NCBI GenBank assembly: GCA_021775835.1
Contig: JAJFHC010000016.1
Location: 97,119-161,118, forward strand
Source of the DNA: Hyphomicrobiales bacterium
GTDB lineage: Bacteria; Pseudomonadota; Alphaproteobacteria; Rhizobiales; JAJFHC01
DNA length: 64,000 nucleotides
Reading direction: 5' to 3'
How positions within the stretch are numbered: the first letter of the stretch is position 1; every line of letters begins with the position of its first letter. This document shows, piece by piece, positions 43,864-51,786 of the stretch. A model generated the notes under the pieces. That model had not been told where the DNA came from. It searched no databases and was given only the letters and a program-made list of their open reading frames with translations. A program made the position numbers and the translations under genes.

Positions 43864-45588
43864 TTGGACATGACCGGCACTACGAAAATCCGAGGCGGCG
43901 CCCTGCTGGCCCGAGCCTTCAAGGAGAAAGGCGTCGAACATGCCTTTACGCTGGCTGGCGGCTTCTGCAATCCGGCCCTTGAAGGCTTCATGGAATGCCA
44001 GATGCCGATTATCAATTGCCCTCATGAGCAGGTCGCTGGCCACCTGGCAGACGGCCACACCCGCATCACACGCCGGCCGACGATCTGTCTGGTGGGACCA
44101 GAGGGTTTTGCCAACGCGGTACCCGCGATGCTGGAGGCCGGCGGTGAGCGATCACCGGTAATTTTTGTCACCGGGTCGTCGACGCTGAAACGGCAGGGAG
44201 CCGGCGGCTTCAAGGAAATCGATGACGTGGCCATTGCCGCACCACTGGTAAAATACTCGGTGCAGATTACCGACGGCGAGCGTATCGGCGAATTTGTCAA
44301 TCGCGCCTGGACCGCGGCCACGACGGGCTACCCGGGACCGGTACACATCTCATTGCCGGTGGACATCATGTTCTCGTCGTTCGAGGCTGATGCGGGACGT
44401 GAAGAACGCCCCTTCAACCGGACGGACCGCCCGGTACCCCGCGCATGGCCCGATCCCACCACACTTGGCGCAATTCTTGAGCGGGTCAGACAAGCCGAAC
44501 GCCCTGTAATTATCGGCGGTCACGGGGTGTGGTGGTCCAGGAGCGAGGGCAAACTTGAGGTTGTCGGCAATGCCCTGCGTATCCCGATCTTCAACGTGCC
44601 CTATCACACCAAACTTCTGGGCGAAACATCCGGAGCCTATATGGGCCTTGCTGATTTTCACCAGTACCACCCGTCCAAACCAGCGATCCACGAAGCCGAC
44701 CTCGTGCTGATGGTCGGTGGACGGCTCGACAACCAGATGAACTTCGGTAATCCGCCGTTCTTCCCTGCCGGCCAGACGCTGGTCTGCATTAGCGGCAGCC
44801 ACGAGGAACTGGAGTACAACCAGGCAGCGGACGAGGTTCTGCTGTCCGATCCAGGTGCATTCCTTGATGCTCTCATGGACGTCGGCAAGACTTGGCCCGA
44901 CTGGTTTGATCTTCAGCGCACGCGGCGCGAGGCCTGGGTCACTGAATGGTACGATCACATCGCCGAGGAATCTGCCAAACCCGGAAAGATGCATCCGCTG
45001 CAGCTTTCGCTCGACGTGCAGCAACAGATGAACGATGGCGACTGGCTCGTCTTCGACGGCGGCAACACGCACTTCTGGTCCGAGATTGCCGTCAACATGG
45101 CCGGCTGGAGAGGCCGGAAGCTGGGTGGAGTAATGCACCCGGGAAATTACTCCCTGTTGGGCGTCGGCGTTTCATTTGGTGTATCGGCGAAAGCACTTCA
45201 TCCCGACAGGAACGTGGTGGTGATTTCAGGCGACGGCGCATTTCTCTCAGGCGGCCTGTCCATAGAAGCCGCGTTTCAGGAAGGCTTGCCAATCACGGTG
45301 GTTATCGACAACAACGGCGGTCTCGATTGCATCAGCCAGCAACAGGAACGCCTCTTCGCCAACGGCAAACATTTTGCCACCGATTTTCGCGACATCCCCT
45401 TTCACACAACCTGCGAAGGCATGGGCGGGCACGGCGAACTTGTAGAAACCCGCGAACAACTCGCGCCGGCCCTGCGACGGGCCATGGCCAGCGGCAAGGT
45501 CGCGATTGTCAATGTAAAATGCCGGGGCGTGATCAGCCCCATCGTGGCCGCCACATCCGACAAGCGCGACAAGGCGTCGATCGAATAA
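43864..45588 (+). CDS. TPP-dependent enzyme (acetolactate synthase/benzoylformate decarboxylase superfamily)
   Basis: 574 residues. The N-terminal catalytic Glu is in NCPHEQVAGHLADGHTRITRR; a central domain follows; the TPP/Mg motif is VISGDGAFLSGGLSIEAA continuing to VVIDNNGG. Start is TTG at 43864 with AGGAG six bases upstream; ATG two codons later is possible. Regulatory-subunit genes of acetolactate synthase are absent, so a 2-oxo-acid decarboxylase or lyase is favoured. It ends in a TAATG overlap with the HIUase-like gene. Confidence 0.85.
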   Translation: MDMTGTTKIRGGALLARAFKEKGVEHAFTLAGGFCNPALEGFMECQMPIINCPHEQVAGHLADGHTRITRRPTICLVGPEGFANAVPAMLEAGGERSPVIFVTGSSTLKRQGAGGFKEIDDVAIAAPLVKYSVQITDGERIGEFVNRAWTAATTGYPGPVHISLPVDIMFSSFEADAGREERPFNRTDRPVPRAWPDPTTLGAILERVRQAERPVIIGGHGVWWSRSEGKLEVVGNALRIPIFNVPYHTKLLGETSGAYMGLADFHQYHPSKPAIHEADLVLMVGGRLDNQMNFGNPPFFPAGQTLVCISGSHEELEYNQAADEVLLSDPGAFLDALMDVGKTWPDWFDLQRTRREAWVTEWYDHIAEESAKPGKMHPLQLSLDVQQQMNDGDWLVFDGGNTHFWSEIAVNMAGWRGRKLGGVMHPGNYSLLGVGVSFGVSAKALHPDRNVVVISGDGAFLSGGLSIEAAFQEGLPITVVIDNNGGLDCISQQQERLFANGKHFATDFRDIPFHTTCEGMGGHGELVETREQLAPALRRAMASGKVAIVNVKCRGVISPIVAATSDKRDKASIE

Positions 45589-45923
45589 TGGCTGTCCTTT
45601 CATCCCATACGCTCAACGGCAGCGACGGCACTCATGCGGGCGGGATCGGCGTGACGTTGACGGATCTGATATCCGGCCGACAGGTCTTTCGTTCGGCGAT
45701 GGATGATGGCGGCAGGCTATCCGAAGTCATTCCATCCGCGCAGGTTGACGCGACATCGGTCTACGAACTTGTCTTCGAAACCGGCGCATACTGGAAAGAT
45801 CGCGGCATCGACGCCAGCATCACACAGATTGTCCTGCGGTTCTCGATGCCCGACCCCGATGGCACTTACCACATGCCGGTGATCCTCAACCCAAACTCCT
45901 ACTCAGTGTGGCGTTCCGCCTGA
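45588..45923 (+). CDS. Transthyretin-like/5-hydroxyisourate hydrolase-like protein
   Basis: 111 residues. Typical HIUase marks: LSSHTLNGSDG (His near 7), DDGGRLSEV (Arg), and HMPVILNPNSYSVWRSA near the end. The family ends with YRGS, and the last residues here are WRSA, so the terminal Ser that helps catalysis in HIUases is changed. HIUase normally acts after urate oxidase; no other urate genes are in the window. Coupled by overlaps to the TPP enzyme before it (TAATG) and the DmdA-like gene after it (TGATG), which suggests a different hydrolysis step in that pathway. Confidence 0.8.
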   Translation: MAVLSSHTLNGSDGTHAGGIGVTLTDLISGRQVFRSAMDDGGRLSEVIPSAQVDATSVYELVFETGAYWKDRGIDASITQIVLRFSMPDPDGTYHMPVILNPNSYSVWRSA

Positions 45924-47035
45924 TGTCAGACGGTCTCAACATGTCGCGCCGGATCCGGCGCACACCCTATACCGACCGGGTCGAACAAGCCGGTGTGCGG
46001 GGATTTTCGGTCGTCAATCACATGCTTTTGCCAAAGGCATTTCAACCCGGTGTTGAGGACGACTACTGGCACCTGCGCGAACATGTCCAGCTCTGGGACG
46101 TATCGTGCCAGCGTCAGGTCCAGGTGTCCGGGCCTGACGCGGCGGCACTCGTCCAGTGGATGACACCACGCAATGTCGGCAAGGCAAAAATCAGCGACTG
46201 CCTCTATCTTCCGATCCTCGACGACCAGGCCGGGTTGATCAACGACCCTGTCCTGCTCAAGCTGGCGGAAGACAGGTTCTGGCTGTCCATCGCCGACAGC
46301 GATGTTTTGCTCTATGCGATGGGGCTGGCAGTGGGGCGTGGTCTCGATGTGCACATCAGCGAGCCCGACGTTTCGCCACTCGCCGTGCAGGGACCGAAAG
46401 CGGAAGAACTGTTGACCTCGCTCTTTGGCGGACACGTCCGGGATATCGGCTTTTTCAAGTTCGGCTGGATCGAGTTTCAGGGAACCCGCCAATTGATTGC
46501 ACGCTCCGGCTATTCGCGACAGGGGGGCTTCGAGATCTATCTCGAAGGCAGTAACCTTGGAACAGATTTATGGGACGCAGTGTGGGACGCTGGCCAGCCC
46601 ATGAACATCCGCGCTGGTTGTCCCAATCTGATAGAGCGAATCGAAGCCGGCCTACTCTCCTACGGCAACGAGATGACCCGCGAGAACAATCCGCTGGAAA
46701 TCAGCTTGGGTAAATACTGCACCCTTGACGGCTCCATAGATTACATCGGCCGCAAGGCCTTGCAGGAGATCTCAGCCGCTGGCGTGGCACGGGAAATCCG
46801 CGGTGTATCCTTCGGCGGCGGACCTTGCCCCACATGTTCCAAACCATGGCCGGTAGTAGCCGATGGCAGGCAGATCGGCATGATCACGTCGGCCATCTGG
46901 TCTCCCCGTCTGAAGAGCAATGTTGGTCAGTCTATGATTGACCGCGGCTACTGGGATGCCGGTCAGCCGGTCACGGTCCTGTCGCAGGACGGCAAAGTAC
47001 GTAACGGCGAGGTCTCGGCCCTGCCGTTTACCTGA
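45923..47035 (+). CDS. DmdA-like aminomethyltransferase (glycine-cleavage T family)
   Basis: 370 residues from the ATG at 45923 that overlaps the previous stop; a GTG five codons earlier is inside that gene. The opening RRTPYTDRVEQAGVRGF then VVNHMLLPKAF and LWDVSCQRQVQVSG closely follows the DMSP demethylase DmdA. Tetrahydrofolate-site features include SGYSRQGGFEIYLEG and NLIERIEAGLLSYGNEM. DmdA moves a methyl group from DMSP to tetrahydrofolate, but related family members act on other methylated or glycine-type substrates. I cannot assign DMSP with certainty. Confidence 0.75.
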   Translation: MSDGLNMSRRIRRTPYTDRVEQAGVRGFSVVNHMLLPKAFQPGVEDDYWHLREHVQLWDVSCQRQVQVSGPDAAALVQWMTPRNVGKAKISDCLYLPILDDQAGLINDPVLLKLAEDRFWLSIADSDVLLYAMGLAVGRGLDVHISEPDVSPLAVQGPKAEELLTSLFGGHVRDIGFFKFGWIEFQGTRQLIARSGYSRQGGFEIYLEGSNLGTDLWDAVWDAGQPMNIRAGCPNLIERIEAGLLSYGNEMTRENNPLEISLGKYCTLDGSIDYIGRKALQEISAAGVAREIRGVSFGGGPCPTCSKPWPVVADGRQIGMITSAIWSPRLKSNVGQSMIDRGYWDAGQPVTVLSQDGKVRNGEVSALPFT

Positions 47036-47305
47036 ATCCGGAACCACTCAGTGTTGTGCAAAATGCCTCTCAATTCCAAACGTCGCGCGATTGAGAGATT
47101 GGCTATCCTTGCCAGAAAAAGATGCCGCCCGCTTGTCATTGACGACGCAAGCTCTGCGACTGAGAACAATTGGCAGAGACTCGATGCCTTTATTGATTGA
47201 TAGTCAGGCGGCGATCTCCTAAATCACATGCTTGGCGCTGATTGATTTACAATCAGCTCTGCAGGCGAACGCATCGCCAATGCGACAAATTTCGAGGTGG
47301 GGAAA
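47036..47305. other. Intergenic region with two hairpins (270 bp)
   Basis: An 8-bp stem CTCTCAAT/ATTGAGAG spans 47067-47097 just after the DmdA-like gene and could end the operon, though no T-run follows. A second perfect 8-bp stem, GCTGATTG with a five-base loop, is at 47237-47257 upstream of sapC. AGGTGGGG at 47296-47303 is its ribosome site. Nothing else is recognised. Confidence 0.35.
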
Positions 47306-48124
47306 ATGGTGGAAAAGACAACGTCTTCGAAGGAAGGGAGTACGACATCCAAGAGTCCGATTCCTGGGAAAGACAAAGAGGCCGAAGTCGCATCGCCGGC
47401 CCTGCCGCTGTTCTACAAGCAGCCCGCCGCAATATCATCGGAAAAACATGCCGGCCTGAAGCTTGCCAGGGGTTTCGATTATTCATTCGCCCGCGAACGC
47501 AACAGCCTGCCGGTTAACCTCGCTGAGTTTCTGTTTGCTCAATCCTGTTACCCGGTCGTGTTTTCCCAGGACGAGGTCCCGGTGCCCACAGTAATGCTCG
47601 GACAAACAGGTGGACCCAATCTTTTTATAGACGGTGAGGGAAACTGGGCGAAAGATCAGTACGTTCCCTCCTACGTCCGCCGCTATCCTTTCATCATGGT
47701 TTCAGCGCCAAATCAGACTGACCACTTGCTCTGTGTAGATCTGGCGGACGACAGGCTGACGGAGGATCCGGAAGCCGAGGGCGAAGCCTTCTATGCTGAC
47801 GGCAAGGCAACCGCGATCATGGAGCGAGCCGCCGACTTCTGCGCCAATTACCATCAGGAACACCTGACCACCCGCACGTTTTGTGAAGCTGTGAAGGAGA
47901 AGGGCTTGTTCCAACAGGGTGGAATCAAGCTCAACACCTCATCAGGCAAGTCAATGAACATCGGCGGCTATCAGGTCATAAACGATCAGGCGTTCAATGA
48001 ACTCGACGATGAAACCTTCCTCGACTGGCGCCGCAAAGGTTGGATCGCTGCCATTTACGCCCACCTGTTTTCAATCGGCAATTGGCGCCGTGTGGGAAAC
48101 AGAATTCTGGAAAACGAGTCGTAG
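47306..48124 (+). CDS. SapC-family protein
   Basis: 272 residues from the ATG at 47306. A variable N-terminal 40 residues rich in Ser, Lys and Glu precede the SapC domain: ALPLFYKQPAAISSEKHAGL, NSLPVNLAEFLFAQSCYPVVF, VMLGQTGGPNLFIDGEGNW, VPSYVRRYPFIM. SapC proteins are found near S-layer genes and in many Alphaproteobacteria; their role is not settled. It stands alone between the catabolic operon and the injection-system cluster. Confidence 0.88.
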   Translation: MVEKTTSSKEGSTTSKSPIPGKDKEAEVASPALPLFYKQPAAISSEKHAGLKLARGFDYSFARERNSLPVNLAEFLFAQSCYPVVFSQDEVPVPTVMLGQTGGPNLFIDGEGNWAKDQYVPSYVRRYPFIMVSAPNQTDHLLCVDLADDRLTEDPEAEGEAFYADGKATAIMERAADFCANYHQEHLTTRTFCEAVKEKGLFQQGGIKLNTSSGKSMNIGGYQVINDQAFNELDDETFLDWRRKGWIAAIYAHLFSIGNWRRVGNRILENES

Positions 48125-48163
48125 TTCCAACGGCGCCCTCAAGCCTCCATTACCCTCAAACCG

Positions 48164-48487
48164 CTATTTCTTCTTGAGGTTCTGACTGCTTTTCCGTGCT
48201 TTCTTCGGTTTGTCGTTTCCAGGCACGTCACGTTTGGGCGGCGCCACCTCCTTGCGAAGGCGCTCCAGTTCTCCCTTCTGTGCTGAGATTGCGAGGTCAT
48301 AACGCTTGATCGCCAGGTCACGCCGTTCTTCCAGGGTGGCGATGCGGGCCGTTATCTCCACTTCGCGCGTCTTGACGAAACCCTCGAATACGGCTTCCGG
48401 CTGCTTTGGCGGCTTCTTGACGACGAACTCTTTGTCGGCGTCCTTCAGCCACTGATTGCTTTCCTGGAGAAGTTTGGTGATGCTCAT
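48164..48487 (-). CDS. Small charged coiled-coil protein, unknown
   Basis: 107 residues from the ATG at 48487 with GAGGA upstream. Residues 40-85 (FEGFVKTREVEITARIATLE and following) form a heptad-rich helix, and the C-terminal 30 residues are very Lys/Arg-rich. No known domain. It follows the giant beta-helix gene by 19 bp on the same strand, so it is likely the last gene of the injection-system operon and may be a chaperone or assembly factor. Confidence 0.6.
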   Translation of the reverse strand: MSITKLLQESNQWLKDADKEFVVKKPPKQPEAVFEGFVKTREVEITARIATLEERRDLAIKRYDLAISAQKGELERLRKEVAPPKRDVPGNDKPKKARKSSQNLKKK

Positions 48488-48506
48488 CGTTTGTATCCTC
48501 AAGTCA

Positions 48507-51500
48507 TCATAATAACATGTTGAAGCTGTTTTCCGGGACCGGGAAGTCGGCGTGCTGCAGGACGCCGCCAGTCGTCACATTGCCGATGTAGGGACCAGGC
48601 ATGTTCTGGAAGTCGAAAGAAGGATAGACTAGGCCTGATGCCTTGACATGGTTACCCATCACAATCGCACGACGCCCCTCCAGCAACACGGTCGCACTGG
48701 TGTTCGCGGCGCCCACTGGCGAATAATGCATGCAGTAATTGTGGTCGAACGAAACCCGCTCGAAGCGCACGAAGATATCGTTGTTGATCGCAAACTGCAT
48801 CAGTTCCACGAGCGCGGTACGACCTGTGCCAGAGAACTTGTTGGAAATGATCTGAACAGAAAATCCGATAATCAACTCCTCGGTAATTCTGATCTCGAAC
48901 AGACCTCTCAGAAGCAGGGCGCGGTCTTCCCTCGATGGATCGCGGGAAGGCAGGTCGGAGTAAGTCACAAGGTTGCTTTCCACCCGTGCCTCGAGCACGA
49001 GGTCGCCATAGATTCCCCAGGCCCGGGCCGACGCCTGGTTGTTGCCCGCAAGCAATCCGGTGTCGCGGACTTCGTTGGACTCCACATGCAACTCGCCGAG
49101 CACAATCACGACGCCGATACCGATCCCGAGGTTGAATGCATATCCGCATGAGGAAATGCGGTTTTCGATAATATCGCAGCGAACTGCTGCACCGACCCCG
49201 ACAATGCCCCACAAGGCGCACGCGTCAATCTGGTTACCGACAATCGCTGGACCCCACTCATTGACGAAGGAGATGGCAGCACCGGCGTCGGTCAGCGCGT
49301 TGTTCGCCCAACGGTTGTGCCGCCCGCCGATCGAGAAGATGCCACCGATCGCGGAGCGGACCCGATTGTCGTGGATGTCGGCCTTGCGCAGTCTGGCCAG
49401 CAGAAACCCAAAGTGCAGCGGACTGTCACCGGCCTCCATGATGTTGTCAGAGACAACCAGATCGCTCACAGCGACAGCGGCCACACCGTGCATGTAACCC
49501 TGGATCGAATTGCCTGTAACCACGCAGCCTTCAACCGGCACATCGGTGCCGTCGATGATCTCGCCAACCTGGATGGCAATGGGCCCGAAAAGGCTGGCTT
49601 GCTGGACAGACGTCGAGATCGTATTGCCCGTGACGTCACAGCCATCGCCGCTGATCCTGATCCCGGTGCACGAGATGTGCGTACACCAGACCTTGTTGCC
49701 CGATGCGCTTGATCCGTCGGAAGCAATGTCGATCAGAACCAGCCGGTCATCGGCTGGAACATTGTCTCCGAGCTGGGGGCCGGAAACGCTGTTCCGCGAC
49801 ACGATGGTTCCGTAGAGCAGAGAACCGGGAAATCCGTTGCTGAGGGCGTTGTTGTTCACCGCTATGCCGGTCAGGGCGCCGTTGACGATGTTCTCGGTCA
49901 CGCGCAGGGGCGGCAAACTCCCCTGAACCAGGATGCCCGCAAGAGACGGGGCCACGCCGGGGGGCGAATCGAGGTTAATTTCGTTTCCAGCGAATACAAG
50001 GTCGCTGCAATATTGGACAGCCCAAATTCCGATCCTCACGGACTCGAACAGGCTGTGCTCAATCCGGATACCTTCGCTGAACGACAGCCTGATGCCGGCA
50101 AAATCGGCTGGATTGTCTGAACGGAACTGACAGCCGTCAATCACGCAGTCAATCACACGAACAGCCGAAAGAATGCTATCCGGTGGTTGTCGCGAGCGAC
50201 CGGCTTCGAAAGCAAGTGTCGTGACATGGACACCCGACACCGGGAACCCCGCCGGATTGCCGATGATCAGCAGCGGGGACACATCGGCGGCCTGGATGAT
50301 CGTGCCCGGGCTCTCCCCCTTCAGACAAACATTGCCGCGGTCAATGAATATGGTTTCGTTGATGGGATGAATCCCGGTCTTGAGACAGACACAGCCCCCC
50401 GCTGGCGGCAACGAGTTAATCGCGTCCTGAATGCTTTCGCCTGGACGCACGACAACGGTGCAGCAACAATCGTCCGTCGCCTCGGGAGGACGGCAATCCT
50501 CAATCTCCGGCGCCGGGCCGCCGAGACCGGAAATCGCTGCGAGCTGAACATAGTGATGAAGGATGCCACGGGGCGGTGCGTTGTTAAGCTCTTCGATCGA
50601 CGCCGTTGCGGTACGTGCGGCAAACACCCAGTAATCCGCAACCCGCATCGACCCGCCAACCGGATTGTCAGAGAAACTGATCTGAATGCCGTCCTCTATG
50701 TCGATAGGTCCCGCAGCTGTTGCGATCAGTCCGTCCGCGTCAATCGCATTCGTCACGGCGGTCTGATCCCAGCGTTTCAGCCGCGTGTGCCGGGCCTCGT
50801 GTTCGGCAGCATTCGCGCCAAAGGCCCTCGCACCGGCTGCCGGCAAAGGGCGGTCAAGCTGTATCTGGCGGTTGGCTTCGTCGACATTGACGATCAAAGC
50901 CATGTCACCGCTCTCGCCCATCAATTCGCGATGGTCGTCAAGCACCTCGACCCAATCGCCGTTCCTGAACCGCATGACTTCGTCGCGACCGATCCGGTTG
51001 ACGGTCAGGGTCGCCTGGCCGCCGCCGAGCGCGATCTGCGTAACGGACGCAACAAGGGAAGCATTGTCCCGCGACCACTTGAATCGCGCCGCGCCGAGCG
51101 CGCCTTCATCATGGATCTCGACCCTGTAAAGGCGGTTCTCCAACCCGCGATACCCACCTTGAGGCGGCAGGATGCATGGGTCATCGGGTGCCGGCGGTGC
51201 AATCGCCACGCTTGTCAGACGCCCGGCTGAAGGAGGCGCACCGACCGGGACACCGCATTCAGCAGCCTCGACCTGATCGACCCGCAACTGCCAGACGGTC
51301 TGACACCGTGTTGTCGTATCAGCCCCGCCAAGGGCGACGTCGAGCAGGTCCGGATCCTCAATGTGGGTCACCTCGCGGTCCCAGATATCGAGATAGGCGA
51401 CGCCGTCGCCCGCCGGCAGTGGCGGCGGATCCGGGTAGAACGGCTGATTGAGATAGGTCGCCCCATCCGCCGCGAACGCTTCCGCCACCAGGCCGTCAAC

Positions 51501-51755
51501 ATAGAGCCGCCCGGGGGTGATCGAGAGATCCGGCGGTGGCCCGGCGATCAGCCCCAGAAGGAACGAGTCGGGCAAGGAAAGGTACGGCACCCCCACTGGT
51601 CCGAAACTGTCGAGGGAAAGGTTCCTCACCCGGTGCCGGATGATGTCGATGTTCTCGTTCCAGTCGGCATCGAGCTGCACCCGGCCCTGCTGCATCAGAA
51701 CGCCGGAGTAGCGTTTCCCGGAATCGAAAGTGAACCGTGTGTAGTCGCCGCTCAT
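48507..51755 (-). CDS. Giant DUF6519/right-handed beta-helix protein of the injection-system cluster
   Basis: 1082 residues. The first 430 match the DUF6519 type: MSGDYTRFTFDSGKRYSGVL, QQGRVQLDADWNENIDI, PGRLYVDGLVAEAFA. A CRPPEATDDCCCTVVVRPG linker leads to a parallel beta-helix from about 440 to 1060, with VVVRPGESIQDAINSLPPAG and many short Asn/Gly-rich turns such as VTGNSIQGYMHGVA and IISNKFSGTG. Pectate-lyase-type beta-helices are common in tail spikes. In this place it is a candidate fibre, spike or baseplate-attached receptor binder. It has no signal peptide. Confidence 0.75.
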   Translation of the reverse strand: MSGDYTRFTFDSGKRYSGVLMQQGRVQLDADWNENIDIIRHRVRNLSLDSFGPVGVPYLSLPDSFLLGLIAGPPPDLSITPGRLYVDGLVAEAFAADGATYLNQPFYPDPPPLPAGDGVAYLDIWDREVTHIEDPDLLDVALGGADTTTRCQTVWQLRVDQVEAAECGVPVGAPPSAGRLTSVAIAPPAPDDPCILPPQGGYRGLENRLYRVEIHDEGALGAARFKWSRDNASLVASVTQIALGGGQATLTVNRIGRDEVMRFRNGDWVEVLDDHRELMGESGDMALIVNVDEANRQIQLDRPLPAAGARAFGANAAEHEARHTRLKRWDQTAVTNAIDADGLIATAAGPIDIEDGIQISFSDNPVGGSMRVADYWVFAARTATASIEELNNAPPRGILHHYVQLAAISGLGGPAPEIEDCRPPEATDDCCCTVVVRPGESIQDAINSLPPAGGCVCLKTGIHPINETIFIDRGNVCLKGESPGTIIQAADVSPLLIIGNPAGFPVSGVHVTTLAFEAGRSRQPPDSILSAVRVIDCVIDGCQFRSDNPADFAGIRLSFSEGIRIEHSLFESVRIGIWAVQYCSDLVFAGNEINLDSPPGVAPSLAGILVQGSLPPLRVTENIVNGALTGIAVNNNALSNGFPGSLLYGTIVSRNSVSGPQLGDNVPADDRLVLIDIASDGSSASGNKVWCTHISCTGIRISGDGCDVTGNTISTSVQQASLFGPIAIQVGEIIDGTDVPVEGCVVTGNSIQGYMHGVAAVAVSDLVVSDNIMEAGDSPLHFGFLLARLRKADIHDNRVRSAIGGIFSIGGRHNRWANNALTDAGAAISFVNEWGPAIVGNQIDACALWGIVGVGAAVRCDIIENRISSCGYAFNLGIGIGVVIVLGELHVESNEVRDTGLLAGNNQASARAWGIYGDLVLEARVESNLVTYSDLPSRDPSREDRALLLRGLFEIRITEELIIGFSVQIISNKFSGTGRTALVELMQFAINNDIFVRFERVSFDHNYCMHYSPVGAANTSATVLLEGRRAIVMGNHVKASGLVYPSFDFQNMPGPYIGNVTTGGVLQHADFPVPENSFNMLL

Positions 51756-51786
51756 GTCCAGTCCTCCCGAAGGATGGTTGTTGCAA

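Noticed and set aside
35117..48124. Urate/allantoin degradation cluster based on the HIUase-like and UGlyAH-like genes
   Set aside because: The two genes are almost 9 kb apart with unrelated genes between, and urate oxidase, OHCU decarboxylase, allantoinase and allantoate amidohydrolase are absent.
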